The notes beneath the pieces were generated by a model, which saw only the letters and a program-made list of their open reading frames with translations, was not told the DNA's origin and did no database searches. A DNA stretch of 38,531 nucleotides from Bacillus sp. (in: firmicutes) (GTDB lineage: Bacteria > Bacillota > Bacilli > Bacillales > Salisediminibacteriaceae): positions 1 through 38,531 of the forward strand of contig JAJOJL010000142.1 of the NCBI GenBank assembly GCA_021208645.1. Reading direction: 5' to 3'. Below are positions 19,527-29,936 of this stretch, piece by piece. Position 1 is the first letter of the stretch. Every line of letters begins with the position of its first letter. The position numbers and the translations under genes are program-made.

Positions 19527-19542
19527 GGGTAAATTCTTTTAT

Positions 19543-19575
19543 TAGCTGACAGGAGTGGTTTTCTCCTGTCAGCTA
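19543..19575. terminator. terminator between convergent exporter and RNase H genes
   Basis: A perfect 13-bp stem, TAGCTGACAGGAG with CTCCTGTCAGCTA, with a 7-nt loop, stands 17 bp after the permease stop codon. No long U-tract follows on either strand, so efficiency is uncertain. Confidence 0.6.
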
Positions 19576-19606
19576 TGGCCCGGTGCCCCCACAAGTTTTA
19601 ATTTCT

Positions 19607-20266
19607 TTAATTTTCCATTTCGGTAGTACTCGAAATCTCAATTTCCTTTAAAGCTTGAGTAGCTAACTGATCAGCTTCCTGATTATGTTTTCTTGAAACT
19701 AATTGGTAATCAGGATGAATACCCAATGCTTCTAATTTCCCTTCGATCTTGTCTGCCCATTCATTCAATGTCTCTTCCATACATGGCCATTCTCCACTTA
19801 ACTGATTAATTACAACTTGAGAATCCCCAATAAATTTCACAGGCAGATGATGTACATCTAATAGTTCTAACTCTTGGATAGATAGATACATTGCCGCATA
19901 TTCCGCTTCATTATTTGAATCCAATAAATCATTCATGGCGTTTTTTCGGAGTCGGTAGGATTTACCATTTTTATCATAATAAATGGCTACACCTAACCCT
20001 GAACTTTTCGTTTGAAGATCAAATCCTCCATCAAAGTAAACAGTAATATTATGGGCTTCCGTTTGAATCCCATCCATAAACTTCTTTAATTCTTTCAATG
20101 TCCAACTGTTGTCCCGACTATCTATAAACTTGATGTTTTTCAATCGGCCTGTCTTTAGCAGATCCTCAGCAATTAATAAAGCCTTCTCACTATTCATGGC
20201 ATCAGAGGTAAATATGGTCTCAGTTCCTTTTGGTGTTTTATAGGTTAACTCAATGCTAACGTCCAT
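19607..20266 (-). CDS. RNase HI-like protein (YpeP type)
   Basis: A 219-residue protein with a short N-terminal region and a C-terminal RNase H fold. The four acidic catalytic positions are visible: D in VYFDGGFD, E in NNEAEYAAMYL, D in FIGDSQVV and D in NQEADQLA. It resembles B. subtilis YpeP and other reverse-transcriptase-like RNase H proteins that cleave RNA in RNA-DNA hybrids. The gene follows the RNase J gene by 15 bp and probably shares its transcript, making an RNA-processing pair. Confidence 0.82.
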   Translation of the reverse strand: MDVSIELTYKTPKGTETIFTSDAMNSEKALLIAEDLLKTGRLKNIKFIDSRDNSWTLKELKKFMDGIQTEAHNITVYFDGGFDLQTKSSGLGVAIYYDKNGKSYRLRKNAMNDLLDSNNEAEYAAMYLSIQELELLDVHHLPVKFIGDSQVVINQLSGEWPCMEETLNEWADKIEGKLEALGIHPDYQLVSRKHNQEADQLATQALKEIEISSTTEMEN

Positions 20267-20281
20267 AACTTTTTCCTTCCT

Positions 20282-21952
20282 TTATACTTCAATAATCATG
20301 GGGACGATCATTGGTTTCTTTTTTGTATGCTCAAATAAATATTGTCCAACTGTTTTTCTTATTTGCTGCTTAATCAATCCCCATTCTTTTCTTTCTGATT
20401 CAGTTAGATTATTAACGGTCTTAGCAATTAGCTTATTAACGTCTTTAAGAAGTTCTTCTGAATTTTTCACATACACAAATCCTCTAGAAATGGTGTCAGG
20501 ATTGGAAACGAGTTGCTTTTCTGTCTTACTCATTGTTAAAACTACAACGAGCATCCCATCTTCTGAGAGCTGCCTTCTATCTCGGAGGACAATCTCACCT
20601 ACATCACCGACACCGATACCATCTACATACGTATTCCCAGCATGTATTTTCCGCGTCTGCCTTGCTTCACCATTTTGTATATCTACAACCTCTCCATTGT
20701 TCATTATAAACGTGTTCCCTTCTGCTACTCCAATTGACTCAGCTAACTGACGATGATGGTGGAGCATCCTCATTTCACCATGGACAGGAATAAAGTATTT
20801 TGGACGCATTAAGGTGAGCATAAGTTTCAAATCTTCCTGGTATCCGTGCCCAGATACGTGCATCCCTGATGAACTTCCAGATCCATAAATAACTTTCGCT
20901 CCTAATGAAAATAAGTTATCGACTATACGTGTAACGGCCTTTTCATTACCTGGAATTGGACCTGCTGCTAAGATGACCGTATCTCCGGCAATTATCTCTA
21001 CACCTCGGAAATTACCAGTTGATAACCGAGAGAGGGCTGCCAATGGTTCTCCTTGACTGCCAGTACATAAAATAGTGACTAGTTCCGGTGGCAAAGTGTT
21101 AATCTCCTGTTGACCGATTAACATTCCTTCCGGCACATTTAAATAACCACGTTCCATGGCGACTTCAACGACATTCACCATACTTCTCCCAAGGAGAGCT
21201 AGCTTTCGGTTTGATTTTTTCGAGGCATCTACCACTTGTTGCAAACGACTAACATTAGATGCAAATGTAGATAGGATAACTTTCCCGTCTGCTTTCATGA
21301 AAGCCTCTTCCACGTGTTCACCTACCATTTGTTCTGATGGGGTTGAGCCTTTTCGTTCAGCATTCGTACTTTCTGATAAAAGAAGTAGGACACCTTCCTT
21401 GCCAATTTCCGCCATTTTATGAATATCTGCATGCTCATTTTTAGCAGGTGTATAGTCAAATTTAAAGTCACCTGTATGAACTACATTCCCTTCTGGTGTA
21501 CGGAAAAGGATTCCCAAACAATCTGGAATACTATGGGTAACCTTAAAAAATTCCACTTGAATTGCACCAAATTCTAATTTTGTTTTTCCGTCAATAGTAA
21601 CTAATTCTGATTCACGTAACAGCTTGTGTTCTTTCAACTTTAATTCAATTAATCCTAACGTAAAGGGCGTACCATAGACAGGAACGTTTAATTTTTTCAA
21701 GAAGAATGGTATGCCTCCAATGTGATCTTCATGGCCGTGCGTTACTATTAAACCTTTGACTTTCTCTTGATTTTCTACCAAATATGTAATGTCAGGTATT
21801 ATTAAATCAATCCCTAATAAGCTTTCATCTGGAAATTTATTTCCACAATCAATTAGTATAATGCTATCCATGCACTCGACAGCGTACATATTTTTGCCTA
21901 TTTCATTCATACCACCTAACGCGAAAATTGATAATTTAGTGTTTGTACTCAA
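20282..21952 (-). CDS. ribonuclease J family enzyme
   Basis: A 556-residue beta-CASP metallo-beta-lactamase with 5'-3' exo- and endoribonuclease activity expected. The metal site motif HGHEDH is at residues 72-77, followed by HTGDFKFDYTP near 160 and the beta-CASP histidine region PVHGEMRM. The C-terminal domain ends KPMIVPMIIEV, as in RNase J. The intact HGHEDH favours a J1-like active enzyme, but overall wording (for example NAERKGSTPSEQ) is mixed between J1 and J2, so it may be a third paralogue. The TTG start at 21952 has GGAGGG eight bases upstream. Confidence 0.87.
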   Translation of the reverse strand: MSTNTKLSIFALGGMNEIGKNMYAVECMDSIILIDCGNKFPDESLLGIDLIIPDITYLVENQEKVKGLIVTHGHEDHIGGIPFFLKKLNVPVYGTPFTLGLIELKLKEHKLLRESELVTIDGKTKLEFGAIQVEFFKVTHSIPDCLGILFRTPEGNVVHTGDFKFDYTPAKNEHADIHKMAEIGKEGVLLLLSESTNAERKGSTPSEQMVGEHVEEAFMKADGKVILSTFASNVSRLQQVVDASKKSNRKLALLGRSMVNVVEVAMERGYLNVPEGMLIGQQEINTLPPELVTILCTGSQGEPLAALSRLSTGNFRGVEIIAGDTVILAAGPIPGNEKAVTRIVDNLFSLGAKVIYGSGSSSGMHVSGHGYQEDLKLMLTLMRPKYFIPVHGEMRMLHHHRQLAESIGVAEGNTFIMNNGEVVDIQNGEARQTRKIHAGNTYVDGIGVGDVGEIVLRDRRQLSEDGMLVVVLTMSKTEKQLVSNPDTISRGFVYVKNSEELLKDVNKLIAKTVNNLTESERKEWGLIKQQIRKTVGQYLFEHTKKKPMIVPMIIEV

Positions 21953-22071
21953 AGTTGATACCCTCCACTATTATTAATAATAAGAGTAGTATGCCTTTGT
22001 TTCTAACCAATTATAAACAGAAATATTACAGTTAATAATTTCTTCACCATAAACTACTTTTCTGTAAAACA

Positions 22072-22386
22072 TCAACGCTCAACCTGTGTCATAGGATAAT
22101 ATTCTTTTGACCCAATTCCACGTTCATGCATACGTTTTATATATTCCAATTCGTCTTTCAGTTGCTCCACTGGATCTGTTTTTACAGTATTGGAACTATC
22201 AGTTAGAAGTTGTCTATTATAATGAAAAACATATTTCTTTTTCCGAATATAGTATTCCACAACAAAATCTTCCATACTACCATTCCATGAAAACTCGTTA
22301 ATTTTGACAGGTTCTTGACAGTGGTCCGTAAATATCTCCAATTGATTAAAAATAGCAGTTAGTCTTTCTACGATTTCCTTTTTCAT
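22072..22386 (-). CDS. hypothetical protein, 104 residues
   Basis: A soluble, charged protein with an internal hydrophobic strand pattern, EDFVVEYYIRKKKYVFHYNR, and a charged helical end, QLKDELEYIKRMHERG. It has no membrane segment and no cysteine pair. I do not recognise the family. AAGGAAGG lies upstream of the ATG. It precedes the RNase J gene by 120 bp on the same strand and may have its own promoter. Confidence 0.55.
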   Translation of the reverse strand: MKKEIVERLTAIFNQLEIFTDHCQEPVKINEFSWNGSMEDFVVEYYIRKKKYVFHYNRQLLTDSSNTVKTDPVEQLKDELEYIKRMHERGIGSKEYYPMTQVER

Positions 22387-22587
22387 ATATGTTTGCCTTC
22401 CTTTCTCAATATTCAGGTTAACACCTGTAAAATATAAATACTTTTTTGTATTGAGTAATATATATTATTACATACCTCATTCCATCAAATCTAATCCATA
22501 AACATAACTAAATAAAATGGGTATCCCTTTTGCTCAGAATGAGGTCCTTATATAAGTATTGAAGTGTTGATGAGATAGAAGCGAACG

Positions 22588-22760
22588 AGACTCCTCGAAA
22601 ATGCTTACACATTTTCTTCGTGCGTGGGCTATTTCGAGGAAGCACCTCAGAGTCCTGCGGGAAAAGCAACAGCCGAAGACCCCGCAGGGTGGGTTTTCCC
22701 AGGGAGGCTGAGGCGTTGCCCGCGGAAAGCGAGTTCGAGAAGATCTCAGCAACACGTCAC
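22588..22760. repeat. dispersed GC-rich palindromic repeat element
   Basis: A 170-bp block much richer in GC than its surroundings, built of nested inverted repeats: CCTCGAAA with TTTCGAGG, CCTGCGGG with CCCGCAGG, and GGGTTTTCCC. The motifs TCCTGCGGGAAAAGC and GAAGACCCCGCAGG are typical of a repeat family scattered between genes in many Bacillaceae. A half copy lies at 11694-11775. It contains no convincing gene. Confidence 0.75.
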
Positions 22761-22853
22761 CATTTTGATGAAGTTATTATGATTCTGAGCTAGTGGGATA
22801 CTCATTTTAAATAATTAAGACCTGGTAAGACAAATTTTCAGAGGAGTGGTGTT

Positions 22854-23162
22854 TTGGCTTATACTGTTATTTTTGGCATCGTGTTAGGGCAAATTGTTTG
22901 TCGTATTACCTATAGTAAATATGTTGGCATGTTTGATTGGACACATAAATTTTTCAATTATATCATCGTTCCCTTGATTGTTTCCTTTCATTACTGGATT
23001 TATATGAGTTTATTTTTACCTCAACCAAAATGGGGATTACACTATATGGTAGGATTGTTCCTTGGGTTTGTCGTTCAATTTTTTATTGTGAGAATACGAA
23101 AAGAGTATTTTTCAGAACTATTTCAATATGACATGAATAGAGAGAACCAAAAAAGCAGGTAA
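22854..23162 (+). CDS. small membrane protein, 102 residues
   Basis: A protein with three hydrophobic helices (about residues 1-15, 33-52 and 63-82) and a charged C-terminal tail. The TTG start at 22854 has GAGGAG seven bases upstream. I do not recognise the family. It stands alone between the dispersed repeat and the region before the MATE gene. Confidence 0.55.
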   Translation: MAYTVIFGIVLGQIVCRITYSKYVGMFDWTHKFFNYIIVPLIVSFHYWIYMSLFLPQPKWGLHYMVGLFLGFVVQFFIVRIRKEYFSELFQYDMNRENQKSR

Positions 23163-23331
23163 CTTTAACCTTTTACATATCACACTGGAATAATTAGGAA
23201 CACCCTTTACCTATAACACTAGTGTAGACAGCTGAGTTTCCTTTACATAAACAAAAATGAAGAAAAAGTGGAAGTACACCACCTTTTCTGCACCTTAGTT
23301 CATACATTATGGATACTCACCTTATCTTAAC

Positions 23332-23485
23332 TTAATCCTCCATAAACAAGCGGGCATAATACATGGATTCATCATCTAGTTCGTTCTTATCTTTAACATC
23401 CTGTAAGCTTTTTTTCTGTTCATCACTGGAAACCTGAAAACTTCCAGAAACATTTGGAACAGTCTTTTTTTTGCTTTTTGTCCAT
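23332..23485 (-). CDS. small hydrophilic protein, frame broken at an A8 run
   Basis: On the minus strand ATG (23485) begins MDKKQKK, then meets eight A (plus T run 23465-23472). With seven A the frame continues TVPNVSGSFQVSSDEQKKSL and ends YYARLFMED before TAA at 23332, giving 50 residues. The ribosome site is modest. I know no family. The defect is the same as in several clear genes of this window. Confidence 0.35.
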
Positions 23486-23541
23486 CTTTCATCACATCCT
23501 TATATTTAAAGTTTGCAGTTTAGTATTTGTTTATGTTTATC

Positions 23542-23572
23542 AAAAAAACAGTCCCCTAATGTTAGGAGACTG
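23542..23572 (-). terminator. terminator of the MATE exporter gene
   Basis: CAGTCTCCTAA pairs with TTAGGGGACTG (one mismatch) and is followed on the minus strand by seven T. This is a textbook intrinsic terminator 13 bp after the stop codon. Confidence 0.88.
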
Positions 23573-23584
23573 CAAATATAAATA

Positions 23585-24964
23585 TTAGCTACTTTTCTCA
23601 TTTAATACGACTGGTTTCGAAGGCTTTACTAATGATTTTTTCTGCCACACTTTACTTCGCCAGCGAAGATGCATTAATATTGCCCTAACCCATTCATCTA
23701 TAATCAATGCTGTCCAGATTCCGTATAGGCCATAGCCAAAGTGAACCCCCAGGAAGTATGCTAGTGGTACGCTAATTCCCCACATGGATATTATCCCCAT
23801 CATAACAGGAAACTGTGCATCGCCAGAAGCACGGAGAGCACTGATAATTACTAAATTGGATGTTCTTCCAGGCTCTAAAACTAATCCAAAAAACAGCAAT
23901 GTTGCACCGACAACTATAATCTCCCCTTGATCAGTGAATATAGAAAATAAAAACTCACCTGAAAGGGCAAATATGATTGCCACACTTATAGCTACTCCTA
24001 ATGCCCAGCGGAGTCCACGGTACATTTGTTTGTAGGCATAGTCTAATTTCCCAGCACCTACTAATTGACCAATATAAATTTGCATTCCTTTAGACATGGC
24101 CATGGAGAAAACGGCAAGAAACATTAACAAGTTTTGTGTATATACTTTAGTTGCTAAGGCCGTTGCTCCTAGCATTGTAATAAAAATTGTAATGACAATT
24201 TGACTTAAATTATAGGACAAATGCTCTCCAGCAGAGGGAATGCCGATCTTCATAATTTTCTTTACATAGGCCAACTTTAAGCGTAGGTAGCTTTCCCACG
24301 TTATTTTCACCTCTAAGCGTCTGTATAAAATCACGAACAGAATTAGCATCCCTAATGTTCTAGCACCTGCAGTTGCAATCGCTACTCCAGTTACACCTAA
24401 TTGGGGAAAGCCTAGAGCACCAAAAATAAAAAGATAGTTCCCAATGATATTTAATATGTTCATACCTAGGGAAACAAACATGACATCTTTCGTAAATCCT
24501 TGTGCCTGTAAGACTGAGAACATTGTAAGTACCATTGCTTGTGTGAACAATGTTCCACCAACGATAATCATGTATACATTAGCATAAGCATAGAGACTTT
24601 GATCTAAATTAAACATAGATAAAAAGGGTTGCCGAAATAGTACTACAATTGCACTCATAAATAAGCCAAACAAAAGATTAATAACAAGGGCATTTGCAAT
24701 CGTACCACTAACATCTTTCAATCTCTTAGCACCAATGAATTGGGCCACCACTACTCCAGATCCCATTGCCGTAAAATTAAACAAGACAAAGGTAAACATC
24801 ATTAGTTGATTGACAACCCCAATGGCTGCTACTGCTTCGTCAGATACAAAGCTAAGCATAAACACATCAGAAAACTTCATTAAGGCCTGTAATGCTACTT
24901 CTATAAAAATTGGCCATGTAATAACAAATAAAGAAATTTTTTCAACTGAACTACGACTAGACAT
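23585..24964 (-). CDS. MATE-family multidrug/cation antiporter
   Basis: A 459-residue membrane protein with twelve predicted helices in two similar halves, of the NorM/DinF superfamily that exports drugs or metabolites in exchange for Na+ or H+. N-terminal motifs such as WPIFIEVALQALMKFSDVFM and GSGVVVAQFIGAKR and the second-half ISALRASGDAQFPV are characteristic. The start at 24964 (MSSRSSVEK) follows GGTTGGTGG; an in-frame ATG eight codons earlier is less likely. Single gene with its own terminator. The substrate cannot be told. Confidence 0.88.
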   Translation of the reverse strand: MSSRSSVEKISLFVITWPIFIEVALQALMKFSDVFMLSFVSDEAVAAIGVVNQLMMFTFVLFNFTAMGSGVVVAQFIGAKRLKDVSGTIANALVINLLFGLFMSAIVVLFRQPFLSMFNLDQSLYAYANVYMIIVGGTLFTQAMVLTMFSVLQAQGFTKDVMFVSLGMNILNIIGNYLFIFGALGFPQLGVTGVAIATAGARTLGMLILFVILYRRLEVKITWESYLRLKLAYVKKIMKIGIPSAGEHLSYNLSQIVITIFITMLGATALATKVYTQNLLMFLAVFSMAMSKGMQIYIGQLVGAGKLDYAYKQMYRGLRWALGVAISVAIIFALSGEFLFSIFTDQGEIIVVGATLLFFGLVLEPGRTSNLVIISALRASGDAQFPVMMGIISMWGISVPLAYFLGVHFGYGLYGIWTALIIDEWVRAILMHLRWRSKVWQKKSLVKPSKPVVLNEKSS

Positions 24965-25128
24965 CCACCAACCACATCGCTTTATCAATACTATTTATCG
25001 TACATATGAAAAAATTATTCCATACTTTCACTGAACAAACTACACTCTATCATTTTTTCTATAGTTTGCAGGGTATAATCATTAGTTTATTCGCTTATCC
25101 CAAGGGAAAATTAGAAAAACTAGGCTAT

Positions 25129-27311
25129 TCATCGCTGCTGATTTTGCTTGATTATACCCTTAATGGCAGTCACTTTTTCCTCTACAAATTCCAAATCCTT
25201 CTGTCCTAGTTTTTCGTTACTATAAACAGCCTTATTAAAAATGGCCATTAGCCCCTTTAAATATGGTGTTAGGGATGGATTATCCTCCCCCCAATTTCTA
25301 AACGTTTCTGCTAATGTGTCATATTCATTAACCTTATATCCCTTTTTCCTTCCATAGTTTAACAAGCTTTCTAGTTCTAAAACGATCATTTCGTTAGGAG
25401 AAAAATTTGCCTTTTTTCTCCACCGGGGGCGAAAACTATTAATTGATTTCTTGAAAAGATAGGATAAATAGAATAGTAAAGCTACTGACCCAAGCATACC
25501 ACTAATATACAAAAGAATTGATTTGTAATTAGTATTACTAGCTTCATAGCCTGCTTCTAGTGAAGAATCTTCTTCCTCTTGTCTTCCATCCTCTACACTA
25601 TCCATCTCCGTAACGACTGGTGCAGAAAATGATGGTGTTGGTTCAAATGGAATCCATCCAAACCCTTCAAAATAAATCTCTACCCAAGAATGGGCATTGG
25701 AATTTGTTACTGAGAAAATACCTGGTGCTCCATAGTCATTTGCTTCAATGAGTTCCATGGGGTCTTCTTGTCTTGTCCCTTCCGTAAATCCCTTTACCCA
25801 ACGAGCAGGAATACCAACTGCTCGAGCTAACACAACCATGGATGTGGAGAAGTAATCACAGTAACCTTCTTCTATTTCAAAAAGAAACCGGTCTACAAAA
25901 TCGGGACTAGTTCCCTTACTATCATCTGGAGTTGTTGAATAAGTATAGGTGTCCCTGAGAAATGTTTCGATTGCCTTTACTTTGTCATAACTATTTCCAT
26001 ACTCTTCTGTGATTTCTTCACTTAAGCTCACGACTCTCTCTGGAAGGGATTCAGGTAGTTGTAAATATTTATCCCACTCCCCAAAGTAATCTCCATCAAT
26101 TGGTTTAGCTTCTCTTAATGCATATTCATTAATAATTGGGACTTCTGAGATTAAATGATACTTATTAGGAAACGCCGCCCCACTAGCTATATAGTGAATT
26201 TCCCCTAATGGTGGTAGCCAAACTAAAGAAAAATCATCGTCCAAGTCTTTTTCCTGATCTAATTCTAAATATCTCACTAATTCATTCACAGTCTCTTGAA
26301 CTTCTAAATCCATTGTTTCTAAGATTTCGATTGTTTTTATCGTTGGTGCACCGAAAAGAACCGGATAAGGAAGTGAACTGCTAACAGAAAATTCTATTGT
26401 CTGCTGTACTTCCCTTGTCTTTAACTTTGATTTATTAACAGAGGGATATCCCTCTGAACTTCCTTGAGGATCAGGCAAAGCAGTTTCTCCTGTAATAAAA
26501 GTTAGTTCAGGTAAACCTGTATCCATGGAGATCCTATTATTCCAACCCTGACCATTATAATAAGCCTTCGTTTCCCCTCGCCAATAATATGGGTATGAGG
26601 TTGTCACAGTCATTACAGGAGAGTGGTCAAAATCAAAACTACCACCGAGTTCACTGCTGTTCCTACTATAACCAGAAAGGGAATTACTAACTGGAAAAAT
26701 AGAATCCCTATCTCCGTTTCCTGACGGAGGAGCAACTACCCTTTCCCCTTCTGTATAGTTTTTCCAGGCAGTGTAAGGATCTGTTAATAAGGGGTTGGCA
26801 TCTGGTGCGAAAATAACAACAGACAGTATTAAACCAAAAAATATCCCGATTGGTACAATCAAAGTTTCAGGGTAATATGTTAGGTGACTCCACCTTCAGG
26901 GCTTTTTTCCCTCAACGTTTTAAAATGTTGAACAATTAGTAGAAGTAGAATAGAACAAACAATCACCGTTGTTTCTATCCATAATGACATACCAGTGTAC
27001 GTGTCAATACTTACTAAACAAATAGTTATAACTACCATTAAGGAAATTGCTCTGTATTTAGAGCGAAACCAAATCATTGTTGCAATAAATACAAGCCATG
27101 TCCCAATGACATAGGGTAAAAATGGGAAAAGGATATACATTTGCAGAAAATCATAATACACAGCTTGAAATACACCCTCCCACGTAGATTCAAAAAATAC
27201 TGTGGGACGCCAACCTAGAAACAACAATAATGTTCCAGAAATAATAAGCAATTTCTTTAAACGACTTATCCAATTACTAGTTGTGATCATTGACTCAGTT
27301 AATGCAATCAT
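25129..27311 (-). CDS. transglutaminase-like membrane protein (YebA type), frame broken
   Basis: The large second segment (25129-26862) carries a helix, the extracellular motif DPYTAWKNY, a transglutaminase core with the catalytic Cys in EEGYCDYFSTSMVVLARAVGIPARWVKG (quoted in part: GYCDYFSTSMV), His in NAHSWVEIYF and Asp further on, then a helix and a DUF4129-like tail. The first segment (26880-27311) holds five membrane helices. They lie in different frames; a one-base deficit near 26880 would join SPEGGVT to YYPETLIVP. The family normally starts right after a DUF58 gene. Here an ATG overlapping the DUF58 stop (27481) opens only 44 codons (27347-27481), so the true N-terminus is uncertain. 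A role in envelope peptide handling is inferred. Confidence 0.7.
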
Positions 27312-27346
27312 TACTATTAAAAAATTTAATTATTGTTGTATTTATA

Positions 27347-27481
27347 TCAGAATACGATGAAAAAGACTGCACTACCGTATACCAACATTATGGAAATAAG
27401 AACTACAAAACTAACATACAGCCAATCTGTTGAGTTCAAGAATGATTTTAATTTTTCTCTTAACCGACTTTGCTGTTTCAT
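27347..27481 (-). CDS. 44-codon membrane peptide overlapping the DUF58 stop
   Basis: ATGA overlaps the DUF58 stop codon, and AGGGGGAAGG precedes it, so translation by coupling is likely. The product starts MKQQSRLREKLKSFL and has one hydrophobic helix, then ends at TGA. It may be the broken N-terminus of the transglutaminase protein or a small membrane protein of its own. Confidence 0.45.
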   Translation of the reverse strand: MKQQSRLREKLKSFLNSTDWLYVSFVVLISIMLVYGSAVFFIVF

Positions 27482-28702
27482 ACCCTTCCCCCTAATTTGT
27501 CAGGAAGTTCTTGTAAGTTCATAATTGGATACAGTTGTACCTGTTTTCGAGTGAAACTTCTCATCCATGTTTTTACGTGTTGGTGCTCTAACGTCTGGGG
27601 AAGCCACAAATGACAAATGTGTACATTTCTTTTTCTTAGATTAGAAAATGTAGTAACCAAATTATCACTAATTGTTGGAGAAACAACTACTAACACACTT
27701 CCAGAATCTAATGGTAAGCGACTGTCCCTTATTACTTTCTCTAAAGATACTTTCCCAGTGTGTGAAGACATTAATAAGTAATTGTCTAAATGATGACTAT
27801 GCCTAGTACCATTAATTACCTGAAAGAAGTTTGAATCGAATGATATAACCTGAAAGGACATACCCTTTTCTTTTAAATAATTAATAACAGATGTGAATAT
27901 ACTTACAGCTAATTCAAACTGATCTTCATTGTCATACATGTGTATATATTGATCTAGAAGGAGAACAATTTTGGGGTGGTATTCCCGTTCGAACTCTTTT
28001 GTCTTCCATTCTCCTGTTTTGGCGGAAGCATTCCAATGAATTCGAGAAAGTTGTTCTCCAGCATGATACTCCTTAACTCCGTCTATATACGTTGATTCCC
28101 TTTGGAATATAGCAGTTGAGGACCGGTGATAGGCATGAAAGGAATCAATATATTCCCATCGAGCAATGTGAGCAGTTTTTGGATACACAAAAAAAAGTGC
28201 TAGCTTGTCTAAAGATAGATTTATGGTGAAAAATATTGAATATATCCCCCGTAACACATTCTGTATCACGAAATTGATAAACCCCACGTTTGAGTCCTTC
28301 AAATTTGTATTCTATTTCCCCTTTCCCATACGTGTTTGGAACAAAGGACGATTCATTCGTCTTTATTAAATTATTATTATAGTAAATAGAGTCTTTCACA
28401 AAAACATAGGTTATTGGCCATAAACCTGGTAGTTCAAAGTTCATTTTTATTTCAACGGTCGAACCGGCTACTAACTGATTTGTCATTATTTCTCTTGTTC
28501 CTTTTATGTTCCTTATTCCGCTCCAACGTTCAATCATTATTGGATAAACCGTCAATAATGTTAAAATGGAAACTAAAATAATACTTAACTTTCCGCCCAC
28601 AAAAAGAAAATAAAATATACTAGACAGCCAAAAAACCAGAAAACAGGTAAACATGGTTAGTTGATTTTTCGGAACCCATTTTTCATACAATCGTTCCAGC
28701 AT
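27478..28702 (-). CDS. DUF58 protein (YeaD type), frameshifted at a T8 run
   Basis: Two N-terminal membrane helices (about residues 15-50) precede a beta-rich part and the DUF58 motif in GVKEYHAGEQLSRIHWNASA, then a von Willebrand-A-like domain (VLLLDQYIH). The two parts overlap in different frames, joined at T8 (plus 28189-28196); seven T give ASTFFVYPKTA across the site. Total about 408 residues. DUF58 proteins work with MoxR ATPases, and the gene sits between a MoxR gene (4 bp upstream) and a transglutaminase gene, the standard operon order. Confidence 0.8.
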
Positions 28703-28706
28703 CCAA

Positions 28707-29657
28707 TCACTTCCTAACTCCAGTAGGAACCTTCACTTGTTCGATAATAGATTGTAAGATTACTTGTTCATTCAAATTCTCCATTCTCGCTTCCGGTTTC
28801 AAAACGAACCGGTGACAGAAAATGTATGGTACTAAATATTTCACATCATCAGGTGTTACAAAATTCCGCTGTTGAATAAACGCATATGCTTTGGCAGCTT
28901 GCATTAATGCAAGCGTCCCTCTAGGGCTTACTCCTAACAATATGTGAGGATTTTCTCTCGTAAGGGTAGACACCTCTAACAAATAGTCAACTATCCCATC
29001 TTCCATAAAAACAGATTCCACCCTCTTCTGTATCTGTTCCACTTCTTGCATTGTCGTAACAGACTTTAACTGGGAAATCTCTAAGTGTTTGGCTTTATTT
29101 AGTAGCAGTTCCCTTTCCATCTGTTTTGTTGGATAACCTAAAGAAAACTTCATCATAAATCGGTCCAATTGTGCTTCTGGTAGTGGGAAAGTCCCTTCCA
29201 ATTCAATAGGATTTTGTGTTGCAATTACAGTAAACGATTGTGGTAGTAGGTAGTGTTTATTATCAACACTCACTTGTCGCTCTTCCATTGCTTCTAATAA
29301 TGCAGACTGTGTTTTCGTTGAAGCACGATTTATTTCATCTACCAGTAAGAGATTTGAAATAACTGGACCAGGCTGATAAATAAACTGCTCTTCTTTCGGG
29401 TGATAGATAGAAAAGCCTGTAATGTCAGTTGGGAGCACATCAGGAGTACATTGTACCCTTCGAAAGTCACCTTGAATGGTTTTCGCTAATGCCTTCACAA
29501 GCAACGTTTTCCCTGTACCTGGAACTCCTTCTAACAGAACATGCCCCCTAGCCAAAAGGGAAGTCAGCAACAATTCTATTTCCTTTTCTTTTCCTAAGAT
29601 GATACTTTCTATATTTTCTTTGATTTTATTTACTAATGTAAATTCTCTCGTTAACAC
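28707..29657 (-). CDS. MoxR-family AAA+ ATPase (YeaC type)
   Basis: A 316-residue chaperone-like ATPase with Walker A GVPGTGKT, Walker B LLLVDEINRA, sensor 1 ATQNP and the MoxR motif GTFPLPEAQLDRFM. A GTG start at 29657 follows a run of G (AGGGGGGG) five bases before. MoxR proteins remodel or activate partner proteins that have VWA domains, here the DUF58 protein encoded next. The operon order MoxR-DUF58-transglutaminase matches B. subtilis yeaC-yeaD-yebA. Confidence 0.9.
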   Translation of the reverse strand: MLTREFTLVNKIKENIESIILGKEKEIELLLTSLLARGHVLLEGVPGTGKTLLVKALAKTIQGDFRRVQCTPDVLPTDITGFSIYHPKEEQFIYQPGPVISNLLLVDEINRASTKTQSALLEAMEERQVSVDNKHYLLPQSFTVIATQNPIELEGTFPLPEAQLDRFMMKFSLGYPTKQMERELLLNKAKHLEISQLKSVTTMQEVEQIQKRVESVFMEDGIVDYLLEVSTLTRENPHILLGVSPRGTLALMQAAKAYAFIQQRNFVTPDDVKYLVPYIFCHRFVLKPEARMENLNEQVILQSIIEQVKVPTGVRK

Positions 29658-29779
29658 AATACCCCCCCTAACAATGTATTGCTGTTTTTTCTTTGATTAA
29701 TAATTTGGTAGTTGATATCTATTTTAACATACTCACAAAAACTAGTTTTCGTACTTAAGATGGTAACTTATGTACCTAG

Positions 29780-29915
29780 TAAATAAAAAACAACCGTCTT
29801 AATTGGAGTAACCCGTTCGGTTGAGAGGGAGAAACACGTAATTCGCAATCTAAATAACAACTTGTTTAACAAGGTAATTAGTAGGCCAAATCACAAGGTC
29901 TGCTTTTCTTTTTAA
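29780..29915 (+). ncRNA. RNA-like repeat motif, copy 1, with terminator
   Basis: AACAACCGTCTTAATT, then CCCGTTCGGTTGAGAGGGAG, recur on the other strand at 34930-34860 with few changes. The AACC/GGTT arms around CGTTC are matched in copy 2 by AAGC/GTTT, a change that keeps pairing. Downstream, GTAGGCC pairs with GGTCTGC (with wobbles) and runs into TTTTCTTTTT, a likely terminator. This may be a structured RNA, an attenuator or a group II intron-type remnant. Confidence 0.4.
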
Positions 29916-29936
29916 ATATTGGGAATATTTTACTTG

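Noticed and set aside
22588-22760. Reading frames inside the GC-rich repeat
   Set aside because: They arise from the palindromic GC-rich sequence, lack ribosome sites, and match the known behaviour of dispersed repeats.
25071-25159. 10-bp inverted repeat GGGTATAATC / GATTATACCC after the transglutaminase stop
   Set aside because: The arms are 69 bp apart, one lies inside the coding sequence and no U-tract follows, so it is probably chance or very weak.
27347-27349. TGA in the short frame after DUF58 as another selenocysteine codon
   Set aside because: The frame meets further stops soon after this TGA, there is no redox motif or family match, and no SECIS-like hairpin follows.
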